Origin: a bacterium
Lineage (GTDB): Bacteria > Bacillota > Bacilli > Lactobacillales > Streptococcaceae
DNA length: 64,000 bases
Direction of reading: 5' to 3'
Assembly: GCA_905221435.1 (NCBI GenBank)
Contig: CAJNDD010000008.1
Location: 1 to 64,000 of the forward strand
Every line of letters begins with the position of its first letter. The stretch's first letter is position 1. Below are positions 19,876 to 30,615 of this stretch, piece after piece. Below the pieces are notes generated by a model. The model was not told the DNA's origin. It ran no database searches and was given only the letters and a program-made list of their open reading frames with translations. Made by a program: the position numbers and the translations under genes.

Positions 19876-21393
19876 TTATTTCTTTAATTCTACCAAACTT
19901 TCATTAATTCGGCGATAAATTGTAGTCAAGTCAAGCAAAGTTTCTTCAACAGCTGGTGTCAATTGATCTGCTGTCATACGCCATGACCAGTTTCCACCAA
20001 GTGTAGATGGGAAGTTCATACGAGCTGACTCATCTAGTTCTAGCAAGTCTTGCATGGTTGCAATAGCCATGAAGCTAACTGATGAAAATACTGTGCGAAG
20101 CATTGCGTGTGGCACTGTTTCATACTCTTTACGGTTCGTGTAACGAGCCATGTATTCACGAGTTGGATCGTCGATCTCATTACGGTACCAACCAAGGACC
20201 GTATTGTTATCGTGTGTCCCTGTGTACATAACAGAGTTGGCAGGTGCCAAGTGTGGGCTATCGATACTTTCGTCTTCTGGGTTGAAGGCAAACTGAAGAA
20301 TCTTCATCCCTGGGAAGCCAGTACGTTCACGCAACTCGATGACTTCATCTGTCATGAAACCAAGGTCTTCTGCGATGATGTTTAGCTCACCAAGCTCTTC
20401 CTTAACGGCTGCGAAGAGTTTGTACCCTGGACCTTTCACCCACTTACCAGGTGCTGCTGTATCGGATCCAGCAGGAATTTCCCAGTAAGATTCGAAACCG
20501 CGGAAATGGTCGATACGAACGATATCATAGATCTTGAAGCTTTCGCGCAAGCGTTCAATCCACCATTTGTAACCGTCTTTGTCCATTGCTTCCCAGTCAT
20601 AGATTGGGTTCCCCCAAAGTTGACCAGTAGCAGAAAACTCATCTGGTGGGCATCCTGCGATGCAAGTTGCTTTACCATTGGCATCTGTCTTGAAGAGGTG
20701 TGGATTTCCCCACATGTCGCTTGAATCTTCCGCTACATAGATAGGCATGTCCCCAACGATTTCGATGTGGTTGTCGTTAGCGTAGGCTTTCAATTTCAAC
20801 CATTGTTGGAAGAAGAAATATTGAGTCACACGGTGGTAAACCAACTTGTCTGCCAATTTCTCACGGTAGCTTTCAAGTGCTGAGGCTTTACGCGCACGAG
20901 CATCTGCGTCTGGCCATTCTGTCCAAGCAAGATTGTCAAAATGCTCTTTAATCGCCATATACTCTGCGAAGAGTTCAAGCCATGATTGGTTGTCTTGAGT
21001 AAATTTCTCAAAATCTTTGACATCACCCACTTCCAAGAAGCGTTTAACTGCTTTTTCTAAAAGCGGACGACGTGCGTAATAAATCTTCGCATAGTCAACT
21101 TCAGATGCGTCGCTACCAAAGTCAACACCTTCAAGGTCACTAGCTTCGAGCAAACCTTGCTCTACCAAGATATCAAGGTCGATAAAATGCGTATTTCCAG
21201 CAAAGGCTGAGAATGATTGATATGGAGAATCTCCATAGCTTGTTGTCCCAAGAGGGAGGATTTGCCAGTAACGTTGCTTCGTACGCACCAAGAAATCAAC
21301 GAAATCATAGGCAGTCTGGCCAAATGATCCAATCCCATATGCTCCTGGTAGAGAAGAGATGTGCATCAACACACCACTTTGACGTTTCTTCAT
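19876..21393 (-). CDS. malQ: 4-alpha-glucanotransferase (amylomaltase)
   Basis: GH77 enzyme of 505 residues that disproportionates maltodextrins and releases glucose; with MalP it feeds imported maltodextrin into glycolysis. Motifs include VRIDHFRGFESYW with the nucleophile aspartate, NIIAEDLGFM with the acid/base region, and YTGTHDNNTVLGW. It is first in a two-gene operon controlled by the palindrome at 21438-21451. Confidence 0.97.
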   Translation of the reverse strand: MKKRQSGVLMHISSLPGAYGIGSFGQTAYDFVDFLVRTKQRYWQILPLGTTSYGDSPYQSFSAFAGNTHFIDLDILVEQGLLEASDLEGVDFGSDASEVDYAKIYYARRPLLEKAVKRFLEVGDVKDFEKFTQDNQSWLELFAEYMAIKEHFDNLAWTEWPDADARARKASALESYREKLADKLVYHRVTQYFFFQQWLKLKAYANDNHIEIVGDMPIYVAEDSSDMWGNPHLFKTDANGKATCIAGCPPDEFSATGQLWGNPIYDWEAMDKDGYKWWIERLRESFKIYDIVRIDHFRGFESYWEIPAGSDTAAPGKWVKGPGYKLFAAVKEELGELNIIAEDLGFMTDEVIELRERTGFPGMKILQFAFNPEDESIDSPHLAPANSVMYTGTHDNNTVLGWYRNEIDDPTREYMARYTNRKEYETVPHAMLRTVFSSVSFMAIATMQDLLELDESARMNFPSTLGGNWSWRMTADQLTPAVEETLLDLTTIYRRINESLVELKK

Positions 21394-21437
21394 AATTGCA
21401 CCTCATGTGTTTGTTATAAAACGTCGCGCAATCAAGG

Positions 21438-21451
21438 CGCAAACGTTTGCG
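21438..21451. promoter_or_regulatory. MalR/CcpA-type operator of malQP
   Basis: A 14-bp perfect palindrome CGCAAACGTTTGCG with the central CG step of LacI-family operators, located at the predicted transcription start of malQP. MalR is encoded at 26468. Confidence 0.75.
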
Positions 21452-21459
21452 TTAAATTA

Positions 21460-21488
21460 AGTATAGCGTATTTCAAAGACAAATGCAA
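21460..21488 (-). promoter_or_regulatory. malQP promoter
   Basis: -35 TTGCAT (21488-21483), 17-bp spacer, -10 TATACT (21465-21460). The operator lies immediately downstream. Confidence 0.75.
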
Positions 21489-21769
21489 GCGTTTTTAAAA
21501 AATTTTTTGAATTATTTTAATCAAACAAAGCTTGTTCCCACTGATATTTTATGAAATGAGCGAAAAATTTTTTAAATATTCTCTGATTTAAGATAGTCTG
21601 TCATTAAAATTTGCTATCTTTTCTGAAAAATCGAGCTAAATTTACGCAATCGTTTCCCTATAATTCTCACAAAATAAGAAAATCAGTGTTTAGGGAACTT
21701 TCTTCCTATTAGGGGCAATTTCTCAATTTCGAAACCTTAAAAATTTTTTAAAATTTTTTCTAAAAACAC

Positions 21770-21798
21770 TTGCAACCGTTTTCCGTTTGTGCTATACT
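21770..21798 (+). promoter_or_regulatory. malXCD promoter
   Basis: -35 TTGCAA (21770-21775), 17-bp spacer, -10 TATACT (21793-21798) with TG two bases before it. A degenerate operator overlaps the -35. Confidence 0.8.
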
Positions 21799-21810
21799 AG
21801 GCACATAAAA

Positions 21811-21828
21811 GAAAACGTTTGCGTTTTC
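21811..21828. promoter_or_regulatory. MalR/CcpA-type operator of malXCD
   Basis: GAAAACGTTTGCGTTTTC, centred about 15 bp after the predicted start. It shares the AACGTTTGCG core with the malQP operator. Confidence 0.75.
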
Positions 21829-21868
21829 TCATTAAATTATTTTTGTTATTCTTTAGGAGGAATACACT

Positions 21869-23137
21869 ATGTCATCTAAATTTATGAAGAGCGCTGCTGT
21901 GCTCGGAACTGCTACTCTTGCTAGCTTGCTCTTGGTAGCTTGTGGAAGCAAATCTGCTGATAAAGCGGCTGATACTAGCTCTTCAGAAGCAAAAGAACTC
22001 ACTTTCTACGTTGAAGACCAATATAAAGCCTTTGCTGAATCAGCTGCAAAAGCTTATGAAAAAGAAGCAGGTGTAAAAGTTACTATCAAAACAGGAGACC
22101 AAATGGGTGGTCTTGACAACCTTTCACTTGACAACCAATCTGGTAAAGCTGCTGACGTTATGATGGCTCCATACGACCGTGTAGGTAGCCTTGGTACTGA
22201 CGGACAACTTTCAGAAGTTACTCTTAGCGACGGTGCAAAGACAGACGATAAAACAAAATCTCTTGTAACTGTTGGTGGCAAAGTGTACGGTGCTCCAGCC
22301 GTTATCGAGTCTCTCGTAATGTACTACAATAAAGACTTGCTAAAAGAAGCTCCTAAAACTTTTGCTGATTTAGAAAACCTTGCTAAAGACAGCAAATACG
22401 CTTTCGCTGGTGAAGATGGTAAAACAACTGCCTTCCTTGCTGACTGGACAAACTTCTACTACGCATACGGACTCCTTGCTGGTAACGGCGGTTATGTATT
22501 TGGCCAAAACGGTAAAGATCCTAAAGACATCGGTCTTGCAAACGACGGCGCTATCGCAGGTATCAACTACGCTAAATCTTGGTATGAAAAATGGCCTAAA
22601 GGTATGCAAGATACTGAAGGTGCTGGCAACTTGATTCAAACTCAATTCCAAGAAGGTAAAACAGCTGCTATCATCGATGGTCCTTGGAAAGCTCAAGCAT
22701 TCAAAGATGCTAAAGTAAACTACGGTGTTGCGACTATCCCAACTCTTCCAAATGGTAAAGACTACGCAGCCTTTGGCGGAGGTAAAGCTTGGATCATCCC
22801 ATCAAGTACTAAGAACCTTGAAGGTGCACAAAAATTTGTAGACTTCCTAGTTTCAACTGAACAACAAAAAGCATTCTACGATGCAACCAACGAAATCCCA
22901 GCTAACACTGAAGCTCGTACTTATGCTGAAGGTAAAAACGATGAGTTGACAACAGCTGTTATCAAACAGTTCAAGAACGCTCAACCAATGCCAAACATTT
23001 CTCAAATGTCAACAGTTTGGGATCCAGCGAAAACAATGCTCTTTGATGCTGTAAGTGGTAAGAAAGATGCGAAAACAGCTGCTAACGATGCTGTAACATT
23101 GATCAAGGAAACAATCCAACAAAAATTTGGTAACTAA
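21869..23137 (+). CDS. malX: Maltodextrin-binding lipoprotein of an ABC importer
   Basis: Extracellular solute-binding protein of 422 residues, anchored through lipidated C25 in the lipobox LLVAC after a short signal peptide. The remainder matches MalE-like family 1 binding proteins that recognise linear maltodextrins. AGGAGG precedes the ATG. It is the first gene of malX-malC-malD; a GC-rich hairpin follows it, which should favour more binding protein than permease. No ATPase gene is nearby, so a shared ATPase such as MsmK is likely (inference). Confidence 0.96.
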   Translation: MSSKFMKSAAVLGTATLASLLLVACGSKSADKAADTSSSEAKELTFYVEDQYKAFAESAAKAYEKEAGVKVTIKTGDQMGGLDNLSLDNQSGKAADVMMAPYDRVGSLGTDGQLSEVTLSDGAKTDDKTKSLVTVGGKVYGAPAVIESLVMYYNKDLLKEAPKTFADLENLAKDSKYAFAGEDGKTTAFLADWTNFYYAYGLLAGNGGYVFGQNGKDPKDIGLANDGAIAGINYAKSWYEKWPKGMQDTEGAGNLIQTQFQEGKTAAIIDGPWKAQAFKDAKVNYGVATIPTLPNGKDYAAFGGGKAWIIPSSTKNLEGAQKFVDFLVSTEQQKAFYDATNEIPANTEARTYAEGKNDELTTAVIKQFKNAQPMPNISQMSTVWDPAKTMLFDAVSGKKDAKTAANDAVTLIKETIQQKFGN

Positions 23138-23145
23138 TTGATTTG

Positions 23146-23179
23146 TTCAAGGGGGGTGGAAGTGAAATCCCCCTTTGAA
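23146..23179 (+). terminator. Intercistronic hairpin after malX
   Basis: An 11-bp stem (TTCAAGGGGGG with CCCCCTTTGAA) without a U-run, nine bases after the malX stop. It is more likely an mRNA stabiliser or processing element than a true terminator. Confidence 0.6.
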
Positions 23180-23184
23180 TGTAT

Positions 23185-23214
23185 AGATACGCTTCTTATC
23201 AGATATACGTATCT
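23185..23214 (+). other. Second intercistronic hairpin before malC
   Basis: A 7-bp inverted repeat AGATACG...CGTATCT in the 124-bp malX-malC gap. It is weaker than the preceding hairpin. Confidence 0.4.
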
Positions 23215-23261
23215 TGCGGTCGAATCCGAGTTTTATCTCGCATCCTATGAAAGGAGTAATC

Positions 23262-24554
23262 ATGGAAAAACAACAGCCTCGCAAAGCAGCCTTGCTGTCA
23301 ATCATTCCTGGTTTAGGACAAATCTATAACAAACAAAAAGCTAAAGGATTTATTTTCCTTGGTGTTACTGTTCTATTTGTTCTGTATTTTCTAACACTTG
23401 CAAGCCCTGAATTGAGCAATTTGATCACACTTGGTGTGAAACCTGGTCGTGATAATTCACTTTTCATGCTGATTCGTGGTGCCTTCCATTCTATCTTTGT
23501 TGTCGTTTACTTGCTCTTTTATATCTTTAATATCAAGGATGCACATACGACTGCTAAACGTATCAACAACGGTATTCCTGTAGCTCATACCTTCAAGGAT
23601 ATGATTAAAGGTATTTATGAGAATGGATTCCCATACCTTTTGATTATCCCATCGTATGTAGCGATGACATTTGCGATTATCTTCCCAGTTATCGTAACCT
23701 TGATGATCGCCTTTACCAACTATGACTTCCAACACTTGCCACCAAATAAATTGTTGGATTGGGTTGGTTTAACGAACTTCACAAATATCTGGAGCTTGAG
23801 TACCTTCCGTTCAGCCTTTGGTTCCGTTCTTTCTTGGACCATTATCTGGGCCTTGGCTGCTTCTACTTTGCAGATTGTCATTGGTATTTTTACAGCCATC
23901 ATTGCTAACCAACCATTTATCAAGGGAAAACGTATCTTTGGTGTTATTTTCCTTCTTCCTTGGGCAGTTCCAGCCTTCATCACTATCTTGACATTCTCAA
24001 ACATGTTTAATGATAGTGTCGGTGCTATCAACACCCAAGTCTTGCCTCTTTTGTCTAAGATCCTTCCTTTCCTAGATGGAGCTCTTATCCCTTGGAAAAC
24101 CGATCCGACTTGGACTAAGATTGCCTTGATTATGATGCAAGGTTGGCTAGGTTTCCCATACATCTACGTTTTGACCTTGGGTATCTTGCAGTCTATTCCT
24201 AACGACCTCTACGAAGCGGCTTACATCGATGGTGCTAATGCTTGGCAAAAATTCCGCAACATCACTTTCCCAATGATCTTGGCTGTTGCAGCTCCAACAT
24301 TGATTAGCCAATACACCTTCAACTTTAACAACTTCTCTATCATGTACCTCTTCAATGGTGGAGGACCTGGTAGCGTTGGTGGTGGAGCCGGTTCAACTGA
24401 TATCTTGATTTCATGGATTTACCGTTTGACAACAGGTACAGCCCCACAATACTCTATGGCGGCAGCTGTTACCTTGATTATCTCTATCATTGTCATCTCT
24501 ATCTCTATGATTGCATTCAAGAAACTACACGCATTTGATATGGAGGACGTCTAA
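23262..24554 (+). CDS. malC: Maltodextrin ABC transporter permease MalC (MalF-like)
   Basis: Membrane permease of 430 residues with the binding-protein-dependent transport signature in the cytoplasmic loop [21 protein letters not shown]. The N-terminal hydrophobic extension is typical of MalF-type subunits. I place the start at 23262 because AAAGGAG lies seven bases upstream; upstream in-frame codons include the stretch from 23214 but lack a site. One base separates it from malD. Confidence 0.94.
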   Translation: MEKQQPRKAALLSIIPGLGQIYNKQKAKGFIFLGVTVLFVLYFLTLASPELSNLITLGVKPGRDNSLFMLIRGAFHSIFVVVYLLFYIFNIKDAHTTAKRINNGIPVAHTFKDMIKGIYENGFPYLLIIPSYVAMTFAIIFPVIVTLMIAFTNYDFQHLPPNKLLDWVGLTNFTNIWSLSTFRSAFGSVLSWTIIWALAASTLQIVIGIFTAIIANQPFIKGKRIFGVIFLLPWAVPAFITILTFSNMFNDSVGAINTQVLPLLSKILPFLDGALIPWKTDPTWTKIALIMMQGWLGFPYIYVLTLGILQSIPNDLYEAAYIDGANAWQKFRNITFPMILAVAAPTLISQYTFNFNNFSIMYLFNGGGPGSVGGGAGSTDILISWIYRLTTGTAPQYSMAAAVTLIISIIVISISMIAFKKLHAFDMEDV

Positions 24555-24555
24555 G

Positions 24556-25398
24556 ATGAATAACTCAATCAAACTCAAACGTAGACTGACTCAAACCCTC
24601 ACTTACCTCTACTTGATTGGCTTATCAATCGTGATTATCTATCCACTTTTGATTACCATTATGTCAGCCTTCAAGACTGGTAACGTCGTAGCCTTTAAAC
24701 TAGATGGTAACGTCGACTTTAGTTTTGATAACTTTAAAGGGCTCTTCACCGAAACCTTGTATGGTACTTGGTACCTTAATACTTTGATTATTGCCTTTAT
24801 TACAATGGCTGTACAAACTAGTATCATTGTGCTTGCAGGTTACGCCTACAGTCGTTACAACTTCTTGGCTCGTAAGCAAAGTTTGGTCTTCTTCTTGATC
24901 ATCCAAATGGTGCCAACCATGGCCGCTTTGACAGCCTTCTTCGTTATGGCCCTTATGTTGAACGCCCTTAACCATAGCTGGTTCCTCATCTTCCTCTACG
25001 TCGGTGGAGGTATCCCGATGAATGCTTGGCTCATGAAAGGCTACTTCGATACTGTGCCAATGTCTCTTGACGAATCTGCGAAACTAGATGGTGCAGGACA
25101 CTTCCGTCGCTTCTGGCAAATTGTTCTCCCACTTGTTCGCCCAATGGTGGCTGTACAAGCTCTATGGGCCTTCATGGGACCTTTCGGAGACTACATTCTC
25201 TCTAGTTTCTTGCTTCGTGAGAAAGAATACTTTACTGTTGCCGTCGGTCTCCAAACCTTCGTTAACAACGTGAAAAACATGAAGATTGCCTACTTCTCAG
25301 CAGGTGCTATCCTCATCGCCCTTCCAATCTGTATTCTCTTCTTCTTCCTACAAAAGAACTTTGTTTCAGGACTTACAAGTGGTGGCGACAAGGGATAA
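24556..25398 (+). CDS. malD: Maltodextrin ABC transporter permease MalD (MalG-like)
   Basis: Permease of 280 residues with six predicted membrane segments and the EAA-type loop [21 protein letters not shown]. It pairs with MalC to form the channel. The start at 24556 follows GGAGG at the end of malC. The end of the gene forms part of the terminator stem. Confidence 0.95.
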   Translation: MNNSIKLKRRLTQTLTYLYLIGLSIVIIYPLLITIMSAFKTGNVVAFKLDGNVDFSFDNFKGLFTETLYGTWYLNTLIIAFITMAVQTSIIVLAGYAYSRYNFLARKQSLVFFLIIQMVPTMAALTAFFVMALMLNALNHSWFLIFLYVGGGIPMNAWLMKGYFDTVPMSLDESAKLDGAGHFRRFWQIVLPLVRPMVAVQALWAFMGPFGDYILSSFLLREKEYFTVAVGLQTFVNNVKNMKIAYFSAGAILIALPICILFFFLQKNFVSGLTSGGDKG

Positions 25399-25418
25399 TT
25401 TATCCCCGCCACCCTTTT
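25381..25418 (+). terminator. malXCD terminator overlapping the malD 3' end
   Basis: Stem GGTGGCG...CGCCACC with an inner GGGATAA/TTTATCCC, followed by five T. The left arm is coding sequence of the last malD codons. Confidence 0.85.
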
Positions 25419-25426
25419 TCATTTTA

Positions 25427-25537
25427 TACTCTTCAAAAATCTCTTCAAACCGCGTCAGCTTTATCTCCAACCTCAAAGCTGTGCTTTGAGCAACATGCGG
25501 CTAGCTTCCTAGTTTGCTCTTTGATTTTCATTGAGTA
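25427..25537. repeat. RUP-type repeat, copy 1
   Basis: 111-bp element running from TACTCTTCAAAAATCTC to a terminus containing CATTGAGTA. A second copy lies at 35601-35711 with about five differences. The ends are imperfect inverted repeats (TACTC/GAGTA). The sequence matches my recollection of RUP, a miniature element of pneumococci and relatives thought to be mobilised by an IS630-type transposase. It sits just after the malD terminator. Confidence 0.8.
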
Positions 25538-25592
25538 TTAGCAATTGTTACTGTAAATAATATTCTTACAACAAGCAATTTATCTCCTAGAC

Positions 25593-25621
25593 TTGAAATA
25601 AAGCACATTTCTCTATATAAT
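25593..25621 (+). promoter_or_regulatory. malAR promoter
   Basis: -35 TTGAAA (25593-25598), 17-bp spacer, -10 TATAAT (25616-25621). There is no operator-like CG palindrome beside it, so malA-malR may be constitutive. Confidence 0.7.
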
Positions 25622-25651
25622 AATACTCGTATAGAAAACACTTTTAGAAAG

Positions 25652-26458
25652 ATGCCTATGCTTCCATATCCATTCTCGTATTTTACTAGTATCTGGGGAT
25701 TTCGTAAGCCCCTTTCAAAACGTTTCGGCCTCAACTGGTTTCAGCTTCTCTTTACAAGCATTTTCCTCATCAGTTTGTCTATGGTTCCAATTGCCATTCA
25801 AAACAGCTCGCAGGAAACGTATCCACTGGATACTTTTATCGATAATGTCTACACTCCACTGACAGATGAAGCCATCATGGACTTGTCAGAGAATGCACAA
25901 ATCGTAGATGGAAAGCTGAACTACTCAGGAACTAAGAATCAACAAGCTTCTCTTTTGATTGGTCCAAGCAAAAGCAAAGAATTGCCAAAGGATCTACAAC
26001 TACATTTTGATACGGAAGAACTCATCATCAGCAAGGAAAGTAAAGAGCTGACTCGTATTCACTACCACGCGATTCAAACGGAGAGTTTCCAGAGCAAGGA
26101 AAGTTTGACCCAGGCTATTTCTAAAGACTGGTACCAACAAAATCGGGTCTATATCAGTCTCTTTCTCGTCCTTGGTGCTAGCTTCCTCTTTGGATTGAAT
26201 TTCTTCATTGTCTCTCTTGGAGCTAGTCTTCTCCTTTATATCACCAAAAAATCACGCCTCTTTTCATTTAGGACCTTTAAAGAGTGCTACCATTTTATCT
26301 TGAACTGTTTAGGATTACCAACTCTGATTACGCTTATTTTGGGACTTTTTGGCCAAAATATGACAACCCTTATCACTGTACAAAACATTCTTTTTGTTCT
26401 TTATCTGGTCGCTATCTTTTATAAAACACATTACCGCGATCCAGATTATCATAAATAG
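25652..26458 (+). CDS. malA: Maltodextrin utilisation membrane protein MalA (DUF1189-like)
   Basis: 268-residue membrane protein with one N-terminal hydrophobic segment (about residues 30-50), a soluble region of about 110 residues and three or four C-terminal membrane segments. It precedes malR by nine bases in the pneumococcal-type malA-malR operon. The biochemical role is unknown; the name rests on position and general similarity. M1 and M3 are both possible starts. Confidence 0.82.
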   Translation: MPMLPYPFSYFTSIWGFRKPLSKRFGLNWFQLLFTSIFLISLSMVPIAIQNSSQETYPLDTFIDNVYTPLTDEAIMDLSENAQIVDGKLNYSGTKNQQASLLIGPSKSKELPKDLQLHFDTEELIISKESKELTRIHYHAIQTESFQSKESLTQAISKDWYQQNRVYISLFLVLGASFLFGLNFFIVSLGASLLLYITKKSRLFSFRTFKECYHFILNCLGLPTLITLILGLFGQNMTTLITVQNILFVLYLVAIFYKTHYRDPDYHK

Positions 26459-26467
26459 GAGATTTTT

Positions 26468-27454
26468 ATGCCCGTTACGATTAAAGATGTGGCCAAGGCT
26501 GCAGGTGTCTCACCTTCAACCGTAACCCGCGTTATTCAAAACAAATCAACAATTAGTGATGAAACCAAAAAACGAGTTCGCAAGGCTATGAAGGAACTCA
26601 ACTACCATCCCAACCTCAATGCTCGTAGCTTGGTAAGTAGCTATACTCAAGTTATCGGCCTGGTGCTTCCTGATGACTCGGATGCCTTTTACCAAAATCC
26701 TTTCTTCCCATCTGTCCTTCGTGGTATCGCCCAAGTCGCGTCTGAAAACCACTACGCTATTCAGATTGCAACAGGGAAAGATGAGAAAGAACGTCTCAAT
26801 GCCATCTCGCAAATGGTCTATGGGAAACGTGTTGACGGTTTGATTTTCCTCTACGCTCAGGAAGAAGATCCACTAGTGAAGCTCGTAGCGGAAGAACAGT
26901 TTCCTTTCCTCATCCTCGGAAAATCCCTTTCACCCTTTATCCCACTTGTCGACAATGATAATGTCCAAGCCGGCTTTGATGCGACAGAGTATTTCATCAA
27001 AAAGGGCTGCAGCAGAATTGCCTTTATCGGAGGAACCAAGAAACTTTTCGTTACACAGGATCGTCTAAAAGGTTACGAATTGGCACTCAAACAACACCAA
27101 CTTCCGATTGATACCAACTTAACCTACTTTGCGACCGAATTTCTAGAAGAAAAAGGTTATCAATTCAGCAAACTCCTATTCAATCACGATCCGCAGATTG
27201 ACGCTATTATCACAACCGACAGCCTTTTGGCTGAAGGGGTTTGCGACTACATCAGTAAACACCAACTAAATGTCCCTGTCTTAAGTTTTGACTCTGTCAA
27301 TCCTCGACTCGACCTAGTAGCCTATGTCGATATCAATAGTCTTGAACTTGGACGAACATCATTTGAAACGATTTTGCAGATTATCAATGACGCGAAAAAT
27401 AATAGACAGATTTGTTACCGTCAGTTGATCGCCCACAAAATTATCGAAAAATAA
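26468..27454 (+). CDS. malR: LacI-family maltose operon repressor
   Basis: 328 residues. The N-terminal helix-turn-helix and hinge helix read TIKDVAKAAGVSPSTVTRVI, followed by a periplasmic-binding-protein-like effector domain that ends in the dimerisation region. It represses malXCD and malQP and is expected to release with maltodextrins. Operators with the LacI-type central CG occur at 21438-21451 and 21811-21828. AGGAG precedes the ATG. Confidence 0.95.
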   Translation: MPVTIKDVAKAAGVSPSTVTRVIQNKSTISDETKKRVRKAMKELNYHPNLNARSLVSSYTQVIGLVLPDDSDAFYQNPFFPSVLRGIAQVASENHYAIQIATGKDEKERLNAISQMVYGKRVDGLIFLYAQEEDPLVKLVAEEQFPFLILGKSLSPFIPLVDNDNVQAGFDATEYFIKKGCSRIAFIGGTKKLFVTQDRLKGYELALKQHQLPIDTNLTYFATEFLEEKGYQFSKLLFNHDPQIDAIITTDSLLAEGVCDYISKHQLNVPVLSFDSVNPRLDLVAYVDINSLELGRTSFETILQIINDAKNNRQICYRQLIAHKIIEK

Positions 27455-27478
27455 AAACCAGCTCCAAAGCTGGTTTTT
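27453..27478. terminator. Convergent terminator of malR and the YitT gene
   Basis: A perfect 11-bp stem AAAAACCAGCT with complement across CCAA; bidirectional by its A/T tracts. Confidence 0.9.
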
Positions 27479-27484
27479 GCATGT

Positions 27485-28426
27485 CTAATTGTCCGTTTCT
27501 ACGAATCGTCCTAGGATGTGGACATTTTCGGATACAGAGACGAAAGCTGTCGGATCGACTTGTTTCATGATGTGTTTAAAATCATTAAACTCTGCTCGCG
27601 TGATAACCGTAATCAAGACTGCTTTTCTCTCATGATTATAGGTTCCTTCCGCATCGTGGATCATGGTAGCGCCTCGGTGCAATTTTTTATGGATTTTTTC
27701 GATTACCTTTTCAGGATTACTGGTCACAATCATGGCCTGCATCCGTTTTTGCTTGGTAAAGACCGCATCTGTCACACGACTGGATACAAAAATGGTAATC
27801 ATGGAGTAGAGGGCGTATTTCCAACCGAAGGTCAACCCAGCAATCAACATGATGGTCCCATTGACTAAGAAAGAAATACTGCCGACATTTCTCCCTGTTT
27901 TCTTTCGAATGGTGAGACTGACGATATCTGTACCTCCGCTAGAAATATTGTTACGGAGCGCAAAACCAATCCCCAAGCCCATGACAACACCCCCAAAAAG
28001 GGCATTGATAATGGGATCCTCTGTCAGCGTCACAACGGGCACAAACTGGATAAAGAGGGAACTCATGGATACCGTGATAAAGGTAAAGATTGTAAACTTA
28101 TGCCCAATCTGATACCAAGCCAAAATCATCAACGGAAAATTGATGGCATAAAAGGTCAGCGATATCGGAATGTAAAAACCAAACCAGTGATGACTCAAGG
28201 CAGAGATAATCTGTGCCAAACCTGTCGCACCACTCGAATACACATGCCCTGGTTGAAAAAAGAAATTGACCGCTACTGCTGACAAAAAACCATAGACCAG
28301 AGAAGCCGAAATTTTTTCGTCATACTTTTCTCGAGAGATACTTTGTAAGACACGTAAAATTTTTATCTGATAAGCAAAGCGACGCAGATAATAGCGCCAC
28401 CGCTTAATTCGTTTTGCTTGTTTCAT
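27485..28426 (-). CDS. YitT-family membrane protein (DUF161/DUF2179)
   Basis: 313 residues: a basic N-terminus, five or six membrane segments with glycine-rich motifs ([20 protein letters not shown]), then a soluble C-terminal DUF2179-like domain. The family occurs widely in Firmicutes with no settled function. Its first 23 bases overlap the 3' end of aspS, so it is co-transcribed with it. Confidence 0.85.
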   Translation of the reverse strand: MKQAKRIKRWRYYLRRFAYQIKILRVLQSISREKYDEKISASLVYGFLSAVAVNFFFQPGHVYSSGATGLAQIISALSHHWFGFYIPISLTFYAINFPLMILAWYQIGHKFTIFTFITVSMSSLFIQFVPVVTLTEDPIINALFGGVVMGLGIGFALRNNISSGGTDIVSLTIRKKTGRNVGSISFLVNGTIMLIAGLTFGWKYALYSMITIFVSSRVTDAVFTKQKRMQAMIVTSNPEKVIEKIHKKLHRGATMIHDAEGTYNHERKAVLITVITRAEFNDFKHIMKQVDPTAFVSVSENVHILGRFVETDN

Positions 28427-30209
28427 CTTCTTCTACTTGTAAGCTGAGTTCCTCTAGTTGTTTGAGAGCGACTGTTGATGGAGCTTGTGTCATTGGGTCG
28501 GTTGCCTTGTTGTTCTTAGGAAAGGCAATGACTTCACGGATATTATCTTCTCCTGCTAAGAGCATGACAAAACGGTCAAGTCCGATAGCCAAACCACCGT
28601 GTGGTGGGAAACCATAGTCCATGGCTTCAAGAAGGAAACCAAACTGGTCATTTGCTTCTTCAGCTGAGAAACCAAGAGCCTTGAACATGCATTCCTGCAA
28701 GTCTTTTTTATATATACGAAGACTACCACCACCAAGCTCATAACCATTTAAGACAATATCATATGCGACTGCATAAATTCTCTCAAGGATACTTCCTTTT
28801 TCTTTGGAACAACTTTGTAAATCGTTCTTATAATATTTTAGTTTTTTTGCAGAATCCCTATCAGGAAGGGTAAATGGATGGTGGGCACTCATATAACGGC
28901 CTTCTTCTTCTGACCATTCAAACATTGGCCAGTCAACAACCCAAAGGAAGTTAAATTTATCATTATCAATCAAGCCAAGTTCTTTGGCAATACGTCCACG
29001 AAGGGCACCAAGAGTTGCATTAGCTACTTCAAGCGTATCTGCTACAAAGAGAACTAAATCCTTATCTTCAAGACCAAGTACTCTTGTCAAATTTTCCTGA
29101 ATACCCGTCAAGAATTTAGCAACTGATCCGTTTAATTCACCGTTAACAACCTTGACCCAAGCCAGACCCTTAGCCCCATACTGCTTGGCTACTTCTGTCA
29201 TCTTATCGATATCTTTACGGGAGTAGTTATCTGCTGCGCCTTTGACGACAATGGCCTTAACAGCTGGAGCTTCTGAGAAGACTTTAAAATCTACTCCTTT
29301 AACAACTGCTTTCACGTCTTGAAGCAACATCTCAAAACGAGTATCAGGTTTGTCAGAACCATAAAGAGCCATGGCCTCATCATACTTCATACGAGGGAAT
29401 GGTAATGTCACTTCGATGCCTTTTGTTTCCTTCATTACGCGCGCAATCAAGTCTTCTGTGATATCTTGGATTTCTCGTTCAGTAAGGAAAGAAGTTTCCA
29501 AGTCGACCTGGGTAAACTCAGGCTGACGGTCACCACGCAAGTCTTCATCGCGGAAACATTTAACGATTTGGTAGTAGCGGTCAAATCCAGCATTCATCAA
29601 GAGTTGCTTAGTGATTTGTGGGCTCTGAGGAAGAGCGTAGAAATGCCCTTTGCTGACACGAGATGGAACCAAATAGTCACGCGCCCCTTCTGGTGTTGAC
29701 TTAGAAAGGAATGGCGTCTCCACATCAATAAACTCCAACTCATCCAAGTAGTTACGGATTGAGTGGGTCACCTTAGCACGAAGTTTAAGATTTTCCAACA
29801 TCTCTGGACGACGAAGGTCAAGGTAACGGTAACGGAGACGCGTATCGTCATTTGCCTCAATACCATCCTTAATCTCAAAAGGTGTTGTTTTAGCTGTATT
29901 GAGCACTGTCAAAGCTGTCACGTTCAACTCAACTGCACCAGTTGGCAGCTTATCATTTGCTTGCTCGCGTGCCGCAACCTGACCCGTCACCTCTATGACA
30001 AATTCGCTACGAAGGCTTTCAGCTGTTGCCATGACTTCTGCTGAAACTTTTTCTGGATTGATAACCAACTGCATGATTCCTTCACGGTCACGAAGGTCGA
30101 TAAAGATCAAACCGCCCAAATCACGACGACGGCCAACCCAGCCTTTCAAGGTCATTTCTTGTCCGATGTGTTCCTCACGAACACGACCAGCATACATACT
30201 ACGTTTCAT
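28404..30209 (-). CDS. aspS: Aspartyl-tRNA synthetase
   Basis: Class II synthetase of 601 residues with the N-terminal OB-fold anticodon-binding domain, motif 2 ([18 protein letters not shown]), the bacterial GAD insertion in the middle and motif 3 ([12 protein letters not shown]). The length is slightly above the usual about 590 because of an acidic C-terminal tail ([10 protein letters not shown]) that reaches into the next gene. AGGAG precedes the ATG, and a TGGTAAAAT extended -10 lies upstream. Confidence 0.97.
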   Translation of the reverse strand: MKRSMYAGRVREEHIGQEMTLKGWVGRRRDLGGLIFIDLRDREGIMQLVINPEKVSAEVMATAESLRSEFVIEVTGQVAAREQANDKLPTGAVELNVTALTVLNTAKTTPFEIKDGIEANDDTRLRYRYLDLRRPEMLENLKLRAKVTHSIRNYLDELEFIDVETPFLSKSTPEGARDYLVPSRVSKGHFYALPQSPQITKQLLMNAGFDRYYQIVKCFRDEDLRGDRQPEFTQVDLETSFLTEREIQDITEDLIARVMKETKGIEVTLPFPRMKYDEAMALYGSDKPDTRFEMLLQDVKAVVKGVDFKVFSEAPAVKAIVVKGAADNYSRKDIDKMTEVAKQYGAKGLAWVKVVNGELNGSVAKFLTGIQENLTRVLGLEDKDLVLFVADTLEVANATLGALRGRIAKELGLIDNDKFNFLWVVDWPMFEWSEEEGRYMSAHHPFTLPDRDSAKKLKYYKNDLQSCSKEKGSILERIYAVAYDIVLNGYELGGGSLRIYKKDLQECMFKALGFSAEEANDQFGFLLEAMDYGFPPHGGLAIGLDRFVMLLAGEDNIREVIAFPKNNKATDPMTQAPSTVALKQLEELSLQVEEDETSKTN

Positions 30210-30337
30210 GTTTTCTCTCCTCTTTTATTCTGTTACTATTTTACCATAAAAGCGCAGGCTCTTCATGAAAATCAGCAGAAAAGTTTGATTGTCTATAAAA
30301 ATCAAAACGAACAGCTAAAAAATCATGACAACATCAA

Positions 30338-30366
30338 AAAATCCGATGAAGACACCATCGGATTTT
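30338..30366. terminator. Terminator after the small membrane protein gene
   Basis: An 11-bp perfect stem AAAATCCGATG...CATCGGATTTT immediately after the stop codon at 30368 on the minus strand, followed by T-rich sequence. Confidence 0.85.
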
Positions 30367-30367
30367 C

Positions 30368-30598
30368 TTATTTTGATTCTTGACCTTTTTTACGTTTTTC
30401 CGCGATTTCAGCCGCTTTTTTAGGCAGAACAATCTCCGTCGCATAAGCTGAAGCAAAACGCAAGACACCTGCAATAGGTGCAAAAACAACTGCTAGATAG
30501 TTGTAAAAGAAATCGCCTTTAAAGGCATAGGCAAGTGCCCCGATGATAAAGAAGAGAACAACTGCCTGTATCACTGCTAATAAAATTACTCGTTTCAT
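30368..30598 (-). CDS. Small membrane protein, function unknown
   Basis: 76 residues with two hydrophobic segments (about 3-25 and 30-52) and a charged C-terminal tail (KKAAEIAEKRKKGQESK). AGGAGG lies six bases before the ATG. It follows the CPBP protease gene by 17 bases and shares its terminator, so the two are probably one unit. I do not recognise a family. Confidence 0.75.
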   Translation of the reverse strand: MKRVILLAVIQAVVLFFIIGALAYAFKGDFFYNYLAVVFAPIAGVLRFASAYATEIVLPKKAAEIAEKRKKGQESK

Positions 30599-30615
30599 GT
30601 GACCTCCTGACTCTA

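Larger units (their letters stand above)
21394..21868. promoter_or_regulatory. Divergent mal regulatory region
   Basis: 475 bp between malQ and malX. Both promoters have a LacI-type operator just downstream of the -10. Further degenerate copies of the core appear at about 21484-21497 (GCAAGCGTTT), 21645-21657 (GCAATCGTTTCC) and 21771-21783 (GCAACCGTTTTCC); these could bind MalR or the catabolite regulator CcpA. The middle is very AT-rich, with repeated AAATTTTTT tracts that may bend the DNA. Confidence 0.8.
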
